Source: Dongia deserti
Lineage (GTDB): Bacteria; Pseudomonadota; Alphaproteobacteria; Dongiales; Dongiaceae
Direction of reading: 5' to 3'
Assembly (NCBI RefSeq): GCF_003574735.1
Contig: NZ_QORW01000017.1
Location: 56,823-120,822 of the forward strand
Length of the DNA: 64,000 bases
The notes under the pieces were generated by a model that was given only the letters and a program-made list of their open reading frames with translations, was not told the origin of the DNA and ran no database searches. Positions 1 to 8,392 of this stretch are shown here, piece after piece (the first letter of the stretch is position 1; the number at the start of each line of letters is the position of its first letter). The translations under genes were made by a program, and so were the position numbers.

Positions 1-2648
1 GAGACAAAAAGCAGGCAGGCGACGGCCTTCTTGGCCCGCAGCGTGGGCATGTGGTCGTCGGACACGGCTCTTCTCAGGCCGTTGAGGACCTGCCAGGGCA
101 CGCCCTGGCCACGCAACTCATTCGGCCAGAGCTGCGGTTCCTTCTGCTTGCTCTTTTTGTTGATGGGAAAGACGAGCGCATCGAGTTCAGCGGTTACTTG
201 TGCAGCAGTAATCAGAGCAGGATCGGTAATCTCGTCGGGCGTCAGGCCGGACAAGGCGTCGACCAGCTGGATGATGGATCGAACTTCGGTGGCGCTTTCG
301 CCCGCAAGCCGCCCAAGAGGCGTCAACTCGTACCTCTCGTTCGCGCCGCGTTGCACGAGGCTGTGGCGTTCGAGATCGCCCAGAGCAGCGAGCAAATCGT
401 GCCGGCTCCACTGCCAGCCTTCCCGGTCTCGAGCGGCCTGGAAGGCTCCAAAGCTTGCCTCCAGGAAGGAGATGATCTCTTCGCTGGTGGTTCCCTGCTG
501 GGCTGACCGGCCCGCCGCCACCAGAACGCGGACGATCAGAGATCGCGGATCCGTGCCACTGTCGAGAAATCGCGACTTCAAGTCTTCGGGCGACCCGGTG
601 ACATACCGCTTCCAGAAATCATGCTCGGTCCGAGGGTCGAGAGCCAGCAGGTACGATGTCCCCTTTTCGGCATAGCCGAGCCGGCCGGCGCGGCCGACCA
701 GGTTCTTGTACTCGGCAACCGAGTAAGGCTCCTCGCCTGGATGCTCAAGCCCGGCGATGATGACGGTCGAGGCTGGCGTGTTGACGCCCATCGCCAGGGT
801 TGTGGTCGCCGCGATCACGCGAAGACCGGAATTCGGCCGACGGAATTCCTCTTCGATGATTCGGCGTTCGATCGGCTGAAGATCAGCGTTATGAAAAGCA
901 ACGCCGCGTTTCAGGTCAGCAAGCAGGTCGCCATTGGCCTGGGAGGCATCCGTTGTCGGCATTCGCACGACAGCGTCTGCTGCGGGCGGCAATCCGAGCG
1001 CGGCGGCGAGGTAGTTGGCGACGGCTCGGGCTTCGCTCTTGGTCTCCCGGAAGACGATGACCTGCTGGCCTTCAGCGACCAGTTTTCTGACCAGCGGAAT
1101 GATCCAGTCCTGGCTCGAATTCTTGCTGTACTGCCGCCGCACGACGCCGGTTTCGACGCGCTCTTCGCCGCTGGCCGGATCGAGATACCGGAATGAACCA
1201 TCGGCCCGCAGGACGCCTTCGGCCAGCGGCACCGGCCGTTCATTGCGACGCAGGAGCCGGCCGCCGAGCCAGCTTTCCAGACCGCCGGTGTCTCCAATCA
1301 CGGCCGATAGCGCCACCACTTGCGGTTCAATGCCTTCTCGGCGGCGCATGCGAATGAGCGTCAGGACAAACTCAAGGTTGGCGCCGCGTGAGGCATCGGC
1401 GATCATCTGCGCTTCGTCAACGACGATGATGCCGGCTTGTGCCAGCAGGTGCGGGTATGTCAGCGCCAGGGCCGCAAATTTCTCATACGTGAGCAAGGCG
1501 ATATCGTAGCGCCCGCGCAGCAGCGGCGTGATGTCGTCCGTTTCGCCGGTGGCCTCGATGATCCGGACGCCGAACGGGCCATAGACGGCCTCGAAGTGCC
1601 GGCGCTTGTCTGCCACGAGCGCCTTGAGCGGAAGCAAAAACACTGCGCGTTTGCGGCACAGTACATGGCGAAGCGCCGCCAGTTCGCCGATCATGGTCTT
1701 GCCGGAGGACGTCGGCGCCGATACGACCAGATGCTCGTCGTCGAGCAGACCGTAGTCGTTGATCGCCTCGACCTGGAGCATGTTGAGAGACGGGATCGCC
1801 TGGCTCCAGGCCGAAATCAGGTCGCCCGGGAAACCGAACGCCGTCAGGCTGGAGAGATCAGCCGTGACCTTGGCGGAGGCACGATCCGGGAAGGCCTCGA
1901 AAAAGCGTTTTCCCGGTGTAAACACGGGCCAGATCAACTCGCCGTCAATCTGGCCCCGCATGGTCGGGTTCTGTGGTTGTCCAATTTGATGGGCCGCGGC
2001 CTTCACCCGCGCCGTGACATAGTCGAGGAGGCGATAAAGCGAGAGACGGCCGGCGTCCAGCAGCTCCGCCGGGCCGCGCAATGCCTCCATCAGGAAATAG
2101 GTGAGGAGGCCATGGCCGTAACGGCCATGTTCCCACGCCGGTTCGGTGGCGCTGGACGCCGTGAAAATGATCCGGCCATTGCCGGCGAGCTGGGCCAGCT
2201 GCGCTTCGGTCGATCGCAGATCGCGCGGCTTTGCTACGACGTGCAGAACTTTCGCGCCAAGGCCGCCGGAGAAGCAGCAATCGAGAAAGAAGATCAGCCG
2301 CTTGGCGGGGATGCGCGAGAACCACTCCTGAACCGCGTCGAGCGGGATCGTGGTGGCCGCGATGTTGTTGATGTCCGTGTCATGAACCACGAGTTCGTGC
2401 GTTTCGGAGCCATGGCCGGAGAAACCGATCACGACCGTGTCGTTGGCATCACAATGCTCGAGAGCGGCGAATTCGGCGGCGATGCGTTCGCGGGTGGCGT
2501 CGTGGTCGGTAAGCAGCACGGTCGGGCCGGCAAGCGTATCGGCGAAGAGCGCTTCAAGGGCAACGGCATCCCGCCGCGCGCACGACAACTCATTGATGTC
2601 CGGCGACTGGTATCGATCGATGCCGATGAAGAGCCCCCGGAACGCCAT
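1..2648 (-). CDS. Caspase-like peptidase fused to Ski2-like DEAD/DEAH helicase (C-terminus beyond window)
   Basis: Reading the minus strand from the ATG at 2648 gives an uninterrupted frame of 882 codons to the left edge, so the protein is incomplete here. Residues 1 to about 240 form a caspase/metacaspase (peptidase C14) domain with the catalytic His in SGHGS (H79) and Cys in LDCCFSGG (C124-C125, C125 fitting the metacaspase position). A superfamily 2 helicase core follows: Walker A SAPTSSGKT with K317, DEAQ box at 411-414, motif III SAV, and motif VI GRAGR at 652-656, a Ski2-like pattern. The remaining 200 or so residues look like a winged-helix/C-terminal helicase region. The start lies 6 nt after the stop of the upstream gene, in the same frame, implying translational coupling. 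Fusing a protease to a nucleic-acid motor suggests a nucleic-acid-triggered effector, probably anti-phage; that role is inference. Confidence 0.88.
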   Translation of the reverse strand, partial: MAFRGLFIGIDRYQSPDINELSCARRDAVALEALFADTLAGPTVLLTDHDATRERIAAEFAALEHCDANDTVVIGFSGHGSETHELVVHDTDINNIAATTIPLDAVQEWFSRIPAKRLIFFLDCCFSGGLGAKVLHVVAKPRDLRSTEAQLAQLAGNGRIIFTASSATEPAWEHGRYGHGLLTYFLMEALRGPAELLDAGRLSLYRLLDYVTARVKAAAHQIGQPQNPTMRGQIDGELIWPVFTPGKRFFEAFPDRASAKVTADLSSLTAFGFPGDLISAWSQAIPSLNMLQVEAINDYGLLDDEHLVVSAPTSSGKTMIGELAALRHVLCRKRAVFLLPLKALVADKRRHFEAVYGPFGVRIIEATGETDDITPLLRGRYDIALLTYEKFAALALTYPHLLAQAGIIVVDEAQMIADASRGANLEFVLTLIRMRRREGIEPQVVALSAVIGDTGGLESWLGGRLLRRNERPVPLAEGVLRADGSFRYLDPASGEERVETGVVRRQYSKNSSQDWIIPLVRKLVAEGQQVIVFRETKSEARAVANYLAAALGLPPAADAVVRMPTTDASQANGDLLADLKRGVAFHNADLQPIERRIIEEEFRRPNSGLRVIAATTTLAMGVNTPASTVIIAGLEHPGEEPYSVAEYKNLVGRAGRLGYAEKGTSYLLALDPRTEHDFWKRYVTGSPEDLKSRFLDSGTDPRSLIVRVLVAAGRSAQQGTTSEEIISFLEASFGAFQAARDREGWQWSRHDLLAALGDLERHSLVQRGANERYELTPLGRLAGESATEVRSIIQLVDALSGLTPDEITDPALITAAQVTAELDALVFPINKKSKQKEPQLWPNELRGQGVPWQVLNGLRRAVSDDHMPTLRAKKAVACLLFV

Positions 2649-2654
2649 GCGTGC

Positions 2655-3260
2655 TCAGCCACCCAGTTTCTTCAACAGGTCCGAGGCTGACCCGAGCCTC
2701 TGACGCCGGAGCCGGATCCATTGCATCGCGTGCATCGCGAGCGAGGCGTTGTGCTTGGCGATCTGGGCCTCCTGACGCTGCAGGTATTCCGGGATTTCAG
2801 CGATCGTCTGCGCGATATACGCTGCCGCCGCATCGGCCTGCTGGGCGGGCACCGTCATTCCGATGATGAGCGTGTGGCCCCGGATTTCCCCGCGGGGCGG
2901 GTTCATGTTGTAGGGATTGGTCCGCAGGCGCCACAATCCGGGATCCCCTTTGAAGGGGATCGATTTCTTGGCCAGCAGGCCAGGAACGCGCACAGAGCTG
3001 TGATCGTGGCTATATCGGTCGCGCACTTCGACTTGGGTCTCTTGAACGCTCGGCGTCGCCGATTCGAAGTCGACGATGAGCGGCTGAACCGCATGCTCTT
3101 GCGCGATGTGTGCAGCGATTTCCTCGTCGGATCTTTCGGAGAAGAACTTGTCGGGCAGGGCGTCTACTTTGCTGCGGAGCAGCTCGACCTCATGGCGCAG
3201 GGCGTCGTCCAGTCCGACCTGATCACGGCGATAAAAGAGGAGGTCCCCCAGAGCAGCCAT
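2655..3260 (-). CDS. Unknown protein co-transcribed with the caspase-helicase
   Basis: I do not recognise this 201-residue protein. The N-terminal half is acidic and helical, with a segment reading SDEEIAAHIAQEH. The middle contains a compact region ending in RGHTLIIGMTVP, and the C-terminal 60 residues form a long amphipathic helix with many Gln, Arg and Lys. No signal peptide or membrane segment is visible. The ATG at 3260 is preferred over an in-frame GTG at 3269 because AGGTGA lies at a good distance before it. It is the first gene of the minus-strand operon, ending 6 nt before the caspase-helicase start, so it is a likely partner, regulator or substrate of that protein. A caspase substrate role is speculation. 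Confidence 0.75.
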   Translation of the reverse strand: MAALGDLLFYRRDQVGLDDALRHEVELLRSKVDALPDKFFSERSDEEIAAHIAQEHAVQPLIVDFESATPSVQETQVEVRDRYSHDHSSVRVPGLLAKKSIPFKGDPGLWRLRTNPYNMNPPRGEIRGHTLIIGMTVPAQQADAAAAYIAQTIAEIPEYLQRQEAQIAKHNASLAMHAMQWIRLRRQRLGSASDLLKKLGG

Positions 3261-3373
3261 AAAATTCACCTATCCCGATGAGTCTCACCTGAATCTAAGC
3301 CTATCCAATATATATGGACCGGCGGCTACTGGCCCGCAAGATGCGCGATGTTCTTTTTTTGTCCCATCCTGGT

Positions 3374-3461
3374 GATATCGAACTTCATGCTTTTCGGGAA
3401 AAGTTATCATTTTTCAGTTCGAGATATCGATCTTCAGCTCTTTCTGTGATATCGATTTTCA
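3374..3461. repeat. Iterated direct repeats (GATATCGANYTTCA) in a divergent promoter region
   Basis: Three close copies of GATATCGAaCTTCA / GATATCGAtCTTCA / GATATCGAtTTTCA start at 3374, 3423 and 3448. A weaker fourth copy starts at 3403 (11 of 14 matches). All point the same way and sit between the divergent caspase-helicase operon and the fic gene, about 55 to 140 bp before the fic start. The arrangement resembles an iterated operator controlling one or both transcripts. No nearby regulator gene is obvious, so the binding protein is unknown. Confidence 0.55.
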
Positions 3462-3515
3462 GGGCAACATGGCTTGTGAAATCCGAAATCAGCTCTGTTA
3501 AGCGAGATTCAGAGA

Positions 3516-5087
3516 ATGACGGCCCTTATCCTTCCCGATCCCATCGGCCTTATCTGCGGCGAGGCCCTCCCCGCCGCAGCCCGTCCAGCGGGCTATGCGG
3601 CACTCGTCGCAGCATATCGCCTGAGCGTGCCCGCTCCCGACGAGCTCGTTGCAATCGGCGAGCGCCACACGTATCGGCAGGAAGGCCGCTGGCGCATCCT
3701 CACGCCTCGTTATCAGCCGGCAGAAACCGTCGCGGCGCACCTCGAATTCGCGCTACGCCATCAGGGGGTCGACCTCGCAGTGCTCAACGCGCTCTTCCAG
3801 ACCCTCGCACCGGAGGTGATCGAAGAATGGGTCCGAAGTGAACCGACCGGACAATATGCAAGACGAACCTGGTTTCTGTATGAATGGCTGACAGGACGGC
3901 GCCTCGATCTCGCTGATGCACCCCGAGCACCCTACGCTGCCATTCTTGATCCACAGCAGCACTATGCGATCACCGGTGAGATGGTCACCCGCCATCGCGT
4001 TCGCAACAACCTGCCGGGTACATCCGACTTCTGTCCGCTCGTCCGTCGTACCGAAACGCTTGATGGCCTCCTTAGAGACGATCTCGCTAACGAAGCCCGC
4101 GCGGTCGTCCAGCGTACTGCGCCGGACCTCATGGCTCGCGCTGCCGCCTTTCTATTACTGCAGGATTCGAAGGCGTCTTATGTCATCGAAGGCGAGCGGC
4201 CGCCCCAAGACCGGATCCAGCGTTGGGGCCAAGCGATCAGCGAGGCAGGTCAGGCTCCATTGACGGATGAGCAGCTGCTCCGTCTCCAGCGGATCGTGAT
4301 CGGGGACGCGCGATTCACGCACATGGGATGGCGCCTCGCAGGCGGATTTGTTGGAAGCCGCGATCGCGATACCAACGCGCCGCTGCCGGATCACATCAGC
4401 GCAAGGCCCGATGACCTCAAGAGCCTGATTGGCGGTCTGATCGCCTACGACACCCGCAGCGAGATAGCAGACGGTGCGCTCAATCCAGTCATTGCCGCCG
4501 CTGCGGTTGCCTTCGGCTTCGTCTTCATCCATCCGTTTGAGGACGGAAATGGCCGAATTCACCGCTGGCTTGTTCATCACGTCCTTGGTCGAAGAGGATT
4601 CAATCCACGCGGTATTGTCTTTCCGGTGTCGGCGGTCTTCCTGGAACGGCTCGAAGACTACAAGGCGGTCCTGGAGCACTATTCACGACCGCGTCTGGCG
4701 CTCACCCAGTGGGAAACGACACCCCAACTGAACGTTCACGTCTTGAACGAAACACGGGATTTCTTCCGATTCTTTGATGCGACACGCCAAGCGGAGTTCC
4801 TGGCGCAGTGCGTTGTACACACCATCCGGAACACGCTGCCGCAAGAGATCGATTATCTGCGGCGCTATGATGTGGCGAAACGTCGTGTAGAGGCGTTCGT
4901 CGAGCTTCCGGATACGACATTTGATCTGATGATGGGCTTCCTGCGCCAGAATGCCGGTCATTTTTCGAGGCGTGCGCGCGAGCGCGAGTTCAAGCAACTC
5001 ACTGATGACGAAGCGCACGCTATCGAGGCGATCTATCAGGATCTGCTGATGGACAAGATCGAGCCAGTAGAACACGGAAAAGCCTAG
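3516..5087 (+). CDS. Fic family protein (probable AMP-transferase) with inhibitory motif
   Basis: This 523-residue protein carries the complete Fic signature HPFEDGNGR with catalytic His at residue 339. Fic enzymes usually transfer AMP from ATP to Ser/Thr/Tyr hydroxyls of target proteins. An (S/T)xxxE(G/N) self-inhibitory motif is present upstream as SYVIEG, S221 to G226, with E225 in the position that normally blocks ATP gamma-phosphate binding. This places the inhibitory helix N-terminal to the Fic core in the same chain. About 180 residues after the core form an Arg-rich helical tail that could be a winged-helix or target-binding domain. The gene is divergent from the caspase-helicase operon and follows the 3374-3461 repeats. 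The target and role are unknown; a toxin-like or defence role fits the neighbourhood. Confidence 0.9.
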   Translation: MTALILPDPIGLICGEALPAAARPAGYAALVAAYRLSVPAPDELVAIGERHTYRQEGRWRILTPRYQPAETVAAHLEFALRHQGVDLAVLNALFQTLAPEVIEEWVRSEPTGQYARRTWFLYEWLTGRRLDLADAPRAPYAAILDPQQHYAITGEMVTRHRVRNNLPGTSDFCPLVRRTETLDGLLRDDLANEARAVVQRTAPDLMARAAAFLLLQDSKASYVIEGERPPQDRIQRWGQAISEAGQAPLTDEQLLRLQRIVIGDARFTHMGWRLAGGFVGSRDRDTNAPLPDHISARPDDLKSLIGGLIAYDTRSEIADGALNPVIAAAAVAFGFVFIHPFEDGNGRIHRWLVHHVLGRRGFNPRGIVFPVSAVFLERLEDYKAVLEHYSRPRLALTQWETTPQLNVHVLNETRDFFRFFDATRQAEFLAQCVVHTIRNTLPQEIDYLRRYDVAKRRVEAFVELPDTTFDLMMGFLRQNAGHFSRRAREREFKQLTDDEAHAIEAIYQDLLMDKIEPVEHGKA

Positions 5088-5181
5088 ACTTGGACGCGTG
5101 TGGCCTGCAACGGCCCCAGTACGCAAAGCTCAGCACCTGCTGCGGGACGATCGGAGTTGGTTCAAGCTCGAACCCAACTGC

Positions 5182-6324
5182 CTACTCGCCGGGCTGCAAG
5201 AGGATAGCTGGAACATCGCGATAGTGAGCGGCCCGTTCAACCCGCCGACATACTTTCGCCAGCACCGGTACCTTGCTCCGGGCACGCCTGAAGGCCTCAA
5301 GAGTTCGCTTGTCCACGAAAGTCACGTCGGCATATGCCGACAGGCAGGCAATGTGGAGATCATTGAGTCCGCTGCCCTTGCGTTCTGGCAAATCGGGCGC
5401 GTGACGCTGCAGACTGCGACGTATCGTCCAGGACGGGATCTGCTCCATTCGCACCTGCCGCTTAAGGTCCGACCAGGGAACGCCCACTGTCTCCGAGACA
5501 ATCTTCAGCTGGGCTCGAAACAAACCCAGATCCAGCATTTCACCGACGGTGGAATCCATACGGAAATCTTCCGGCCCAACTTCGAGAATGGCCAAGCCCT
5601 TCAGCACGAGCTCTGATGCGGTGGCTGGGGAGTCGCCAGCCAGAGCTTCTATTTCGCGTACGAAGGTAGCGGCCATTCCGCCTGGATCATTGATCCGGCG
5701 ATCGCCGCGCTGCGCGATATCGACTGTGAAGCTGCCACGGAGTAGGTCGAGAGTGCGGCGAAGGTCTTTTCCTCGTCGCAATCCTCCATTTAGGAGGTCC
5801 GCCAAACGGACATCCTCAATATCCACCAGGTTTGTGTGTGCAAACGCCATGACCTGCCGGGCCTTGGTTGCCCGGCCCGCGAAGACAGGTCGCAGGAGGA
5901 GCCATTCCTCTGGATCGGGGCCGAGAAGATCTGCACCGGTTCCGACCTGGATCAAGCCAGATGCGGCCGTCTGGCGGACCTCTGAGATATCAGCATTGGG
6001 CAGGGCATAGGCGGCACGGGCTTCGGATGCCAATAGGTCCGTTACCGTACCAGGACCTGTGCGTAGCGGACCATGTCCGATCCATGCCAGTAGTTTCATG
6101 CCTCCTATGAAGCGCAACCGAGACAACACCAGCGATGCATGGTGATGGTTTGCGATCTCCTCGATGTGATGGAATGTGAGCAGCGGCACATAGCCATTCC
6201 GTTCGAGCCAGATGCTGAAATCGGCGGCTGCGCTCCGGTCTTCTGCTCGCACCGACGACCAATCCCGTGCCCATTGCGTCAGATGGGAGCTGTCCAATGC
6301 CAAATAGCGGGGTTTGCGCAACAT
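5182..6324 (-). CDS. PIN-like nuclease-fold protein
   Basis: This 380-residue protein has no clear close family that I recognise. The N-terminus reads YLALDSSHL with Asp11 at the end of a first strand; an acidic pair E55-E56 follows. Near the C-terminus NDLHIACLSAYADVTFVDKRT supplies D322 and D338, spaced like the last acidic positions of PIN domains. Between these lies a long insertion of about 250 residues. If the fold is right, it would be a metal-dependent ribonuclease, but the motif match is by eye only. The gene is convergent with fic, with 94 bp between their stops. A ribosome-binding site is weak (AGGGAA too far upstream), so the start is uncertain. The neighbourhood suggests defence or stress. 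Confidence 0.6.
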   Translation of the reverse strand: MLRKPRYLALDSSHLTQWARDWSSVRAEDRSAAADFSIWLERNGYVPLLTFHHIEEIANHHHASLVLSRLRFIGGMKLLAWIGHGPLRTGPGTVTDLLASEARAAYALPNADISEVRQTAASGLIQVGTGADLLGPDPEEWLLLRPVFAGRATKARQVMAFAHTNLVDIEDVRLADLLNGGLRRGKDLRRTLDLLRGSFTVDIAQRGDRRINDPGGMAATFVREIEALAGDSPATASELVLKGLAILEVGPEDFRMDSTVGEMLDLGLFRAQLKIVSETVGVPWSDLKRQVRMEQIPSWTIRRSLQRHAPDLPERKGSGLNDLHIACLSAYADVTFVDKRTLEAFRRARSKVPVLAKVCRRVERAAHYRDVPAILLQPGE

Positions 6325-6418
6325 TCTATGCAGTTTTCCCTAGATGATTCTGCCGTTGAATCCCAGCAGCCACCGCCGCCTCCGCGTGGGCGATCGGGCT
6401 CTCGTGACACGCCAGATG

Positions 6419-7312
6419 TCACGCCTTGACGAGGCTGATGACGACCTCGGACCAGTCGAGATCGTGCCTTCCGGCCCAAGTCGGATCCGCTCGAATCTCT
6501 TCTAACGTCCGCGGTGTTGGAACCGGTTCGCCATGCGCACGTATCGACGCAATGTGGCCGACCGGAACTTCGGCTGCCATTCGCCGTGCTTCCTCAATGG
6601 TTTCTTCCTGCGTCTGGCAGCCCGGCAGATCGGGAAAGAGGACTGACCAGCCGCGTAACGCCTCCGGGAACAAGACCGCAACATACCAATTGGATGCAGT
6701 GGGCTCCTCGGGCGCATCGTGCTCTTCCGCAGGCCGTAGGCGCTTCGCAGAGGTCGAGCGCTTGCGGGGCGCTTTGGTCCTCTTGCTCGCCACCACATCT
6801 TCGACGTTGATCCTGTCGAACTGTTCCCTTGCGGCATGACGCGCAAGGATCTTGACCAACTCAACAAGAGCAGCTTGTCCAGGGCCCGCTGCCCACTGAT
6901 TCACGAGGCGACCCAGCCTCGCCGACCATGTCAGCAGCACCCAGCCGGAGCCACCCGCCAGCGCCTTTCCCATGGCGGCGAATTCGCGCTTCCAGGCCGC
7001 GACGCTGCCGAAGTCACGCTCCAGATGCTGGGCCAGCGCGCCTGCCGGATCGCCGCCATCCCCGCCAAGGCCATCGAAATACACCTCGTGCAGGATGACG
7101 GAGTTCGCAGCGATCAGTTGCTCGTGCTTCAGGCCATTGATGTCGAAGACCGGCGCCTGGTCCCAGTCGAGCGCGGCGAGCTTCGCGTCGATCGCATTCA
7201 GGCGCCTCAGGGCACCGCCATAATTATTCTCGTAATGGCTGGCCAGCAGCCGCTCCGACAGGCCGCGGAGCCGAGGAGACTTGAACAACAATGGCTTAAC
7301 CGTGATCGGCAT
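6419..7312 (-). CDS. ChrC-like Fe/Mn superoxide dismutase fragment fused to HicB-like domain
   Basis: Residues 1 to about 140 match the superoxide dismutase associated with chromate operons (ChrC), including H26 in ASHYENNY and H75 in LHEVYFDGL, which correspond to the first two metal ligands. Similarity stops after VNQWAA: the C-terminal block carrying the Asp and His ligands (DxWEHxY in the family) is absent. It is replaced by a short helical stretch (about 143-178), a basic linker, and from about 208 a HicB-type antitoxin-like fold with YVAVLFPE, LFPDLPGCQT and EEARRMAAEV. The start is the ATG at 7312, preceded by AAGGAGGGAG; an upstream in-frame ATG at 7348 lacks this. Loss of two ligands makes dismutase activity unlikely. 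No HicA partner is adjacent. The gene is divergent from chrB. Confidence 0.8.
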   Translation of the reverse strand: MPITVKPLLFKSPRLRGLSERLLASHYENNYGGALRRLNAIDAKLAALDWDQAPVFDINGLKHEQLIAANSVILHEVYFDGLGGDGGDPAGALAQHLERDFGSVAAWKREFAAMGKALAGGSGWVLLTWSARLGRLVNQWAAGPGQAALVELVKILARHAAREQFDRINVEDVVASKRTKAPRKRSTSAKRLRPAEEHDAPEEPTASNWYVAVLFPEALRGWSVLFPDLPGCQTQEETIEEARRMAAEVPVGHIASIRAHGEPVPTPRTLEEIRADPTWAGRHDLDWSEVVISLVKA

Positions 7313-7405
7313 GGCTCCCTCCTTTTGCTTCAGGCGGCTACGATACATCTACATTATTGATGATACAAGTGTTGCATATCCAGTGCGACTATGATACGAA
7401 CCCTC

Positions 7406-8392
7406 ATGAGCGACGCCGAAGAGAGAGCCGACCGATGGCTGCTCCTGATTCACCAACTGTCTGCGAAGCCCGCCTATTTCCGCGTGAAGGTCTGGCGGCG
7501 CCTGCAGGGGATCGGGGCGATCGGGGTGAAGAACTCGGTCTATGTCCTCCCCTCCAACGAGCAGACGCAGGAGGACTTCGAGTGGATCCGGCGGGAGATC
7601 GCTGATGGAGGCGGCGAGGCGATGGTCTGCGAGGCCCGCATGATCGAGGGCCTCGACGATCAGGAAATTCGGCAGATGTTCCGAGCCGAGCGCGACGCGG
7701 ACTACGACGCCGTCGCGAACGAAGCGAGGGAACTCACCGCAGCCTTTGCGAAAGCATCTCCGAACGGGCCTCAGGCTGAGGCAAAGGGGCAAGTCGCGCG
7801 GCTCCGCACCCGATTGACGCAGATCGCGGCGATCGACTTCTTCGGCGCCAACAGTCGGGAGACGGCAGAGGGGATCGTCTCCGCCCTTGAAGCGAAGATC
7901 AGGGAGGAAGGTCCCATGCCCAGCATCGGAGAAGAGCGCGGGCTGCGGGGGAAGGTGGCGGGCAGTGTGTGGGTAACCCGCCGTGGCGTGCAGATCGATC
8001 GCATCGCGTCAGCCTGGCTGATCCGCCGATTCATCGATCCGACGGGTGAATTCAAGTTCGTCGACGGCAAGGGTTACAAGCCCGAACCTGGCGAGCTGCG
8101 CTTCGACATGTTCGAGGCCGAATACACCCATGAGGGCGACCGCTGCACGTTCGAAGTGCTGCTGCAGCGCGCGGGACTGCGCGATTCCGCGCTGATGGAG
8201 ATCGCCGAGATCGTGCATGACATCGACCTCAAGGACGGCAAGTTCGGCCGGGAAGAAGCCGCGGGCTTCAAGATGCTGATTGACAGCGTCTGCGTAGCGA
8301 CCGCCGACGACAATGAACGGATCGCACGGGCCAAGACGGTTCTTGATGATCTCTATCAATATTTCCAGAAGCAGCGCGGGAGCTCACGATGA
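7406..8392 (+). CDS. chrB: Chromate resistance protein ChrB
   Basis: This is a full-length ChrB homologue of about 328 residues. The N-terminal half contains WLLLIHQLSAKPAYFRVKVW and AIGVKNSVYVLPS, typical of the ChrB DNA-binding/sensing region. The C-terminal half from about residue 190 (WVTRRGVQIDRIASAWLI) is the chromate-resistance domain shared with the shorter gene downstream. ChrB proteins are chromate-responsive regulators of chr operons. Its stop overlaps the chrA start in ATGA. An in-frame ATG at 7391 is an alternative start; neither has a clear Shine-Dalgarno sequence. The 93-bp region upstream is shared with the divergent chrC-like gene. Confidence 0.9.
   Translation: MSDAEERADRWLLLIHQLSAKPAYFRVKVWRRLQGIGAIGVKNSVYVLPSNEQTQEDFEWIRREIADGGGEAMVCEARMIEGLDDQEIRQMFRAERDADYDAVANEARELTAAFAKASPNGPQAEAKGQVARLRTRLTQIAAIDFFGANSRETAEGIVSALEAKIREEGPMPSIGEERGLRGKVAGSVWVTRRGVQIDRIASAWLIRRFIDPTGEFKFVDGKGYKPEPGELRFDMFEAEYTHEGDRCTFEVLLQRAGLRDSALMEIAEIVHDIDLKDGKFGREEAAGFKMLIDSVCVATADDNERIARAKTVLDDLYQYFQKQRGSSR

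Noticed and set aside
51..2690. Long plus-strand frames across the left end
   Set aside because: They are Arg/Gly-rich with no motifs, and lie opposite the minus-strand caspase-helicase, which carries all catalytic signatures.
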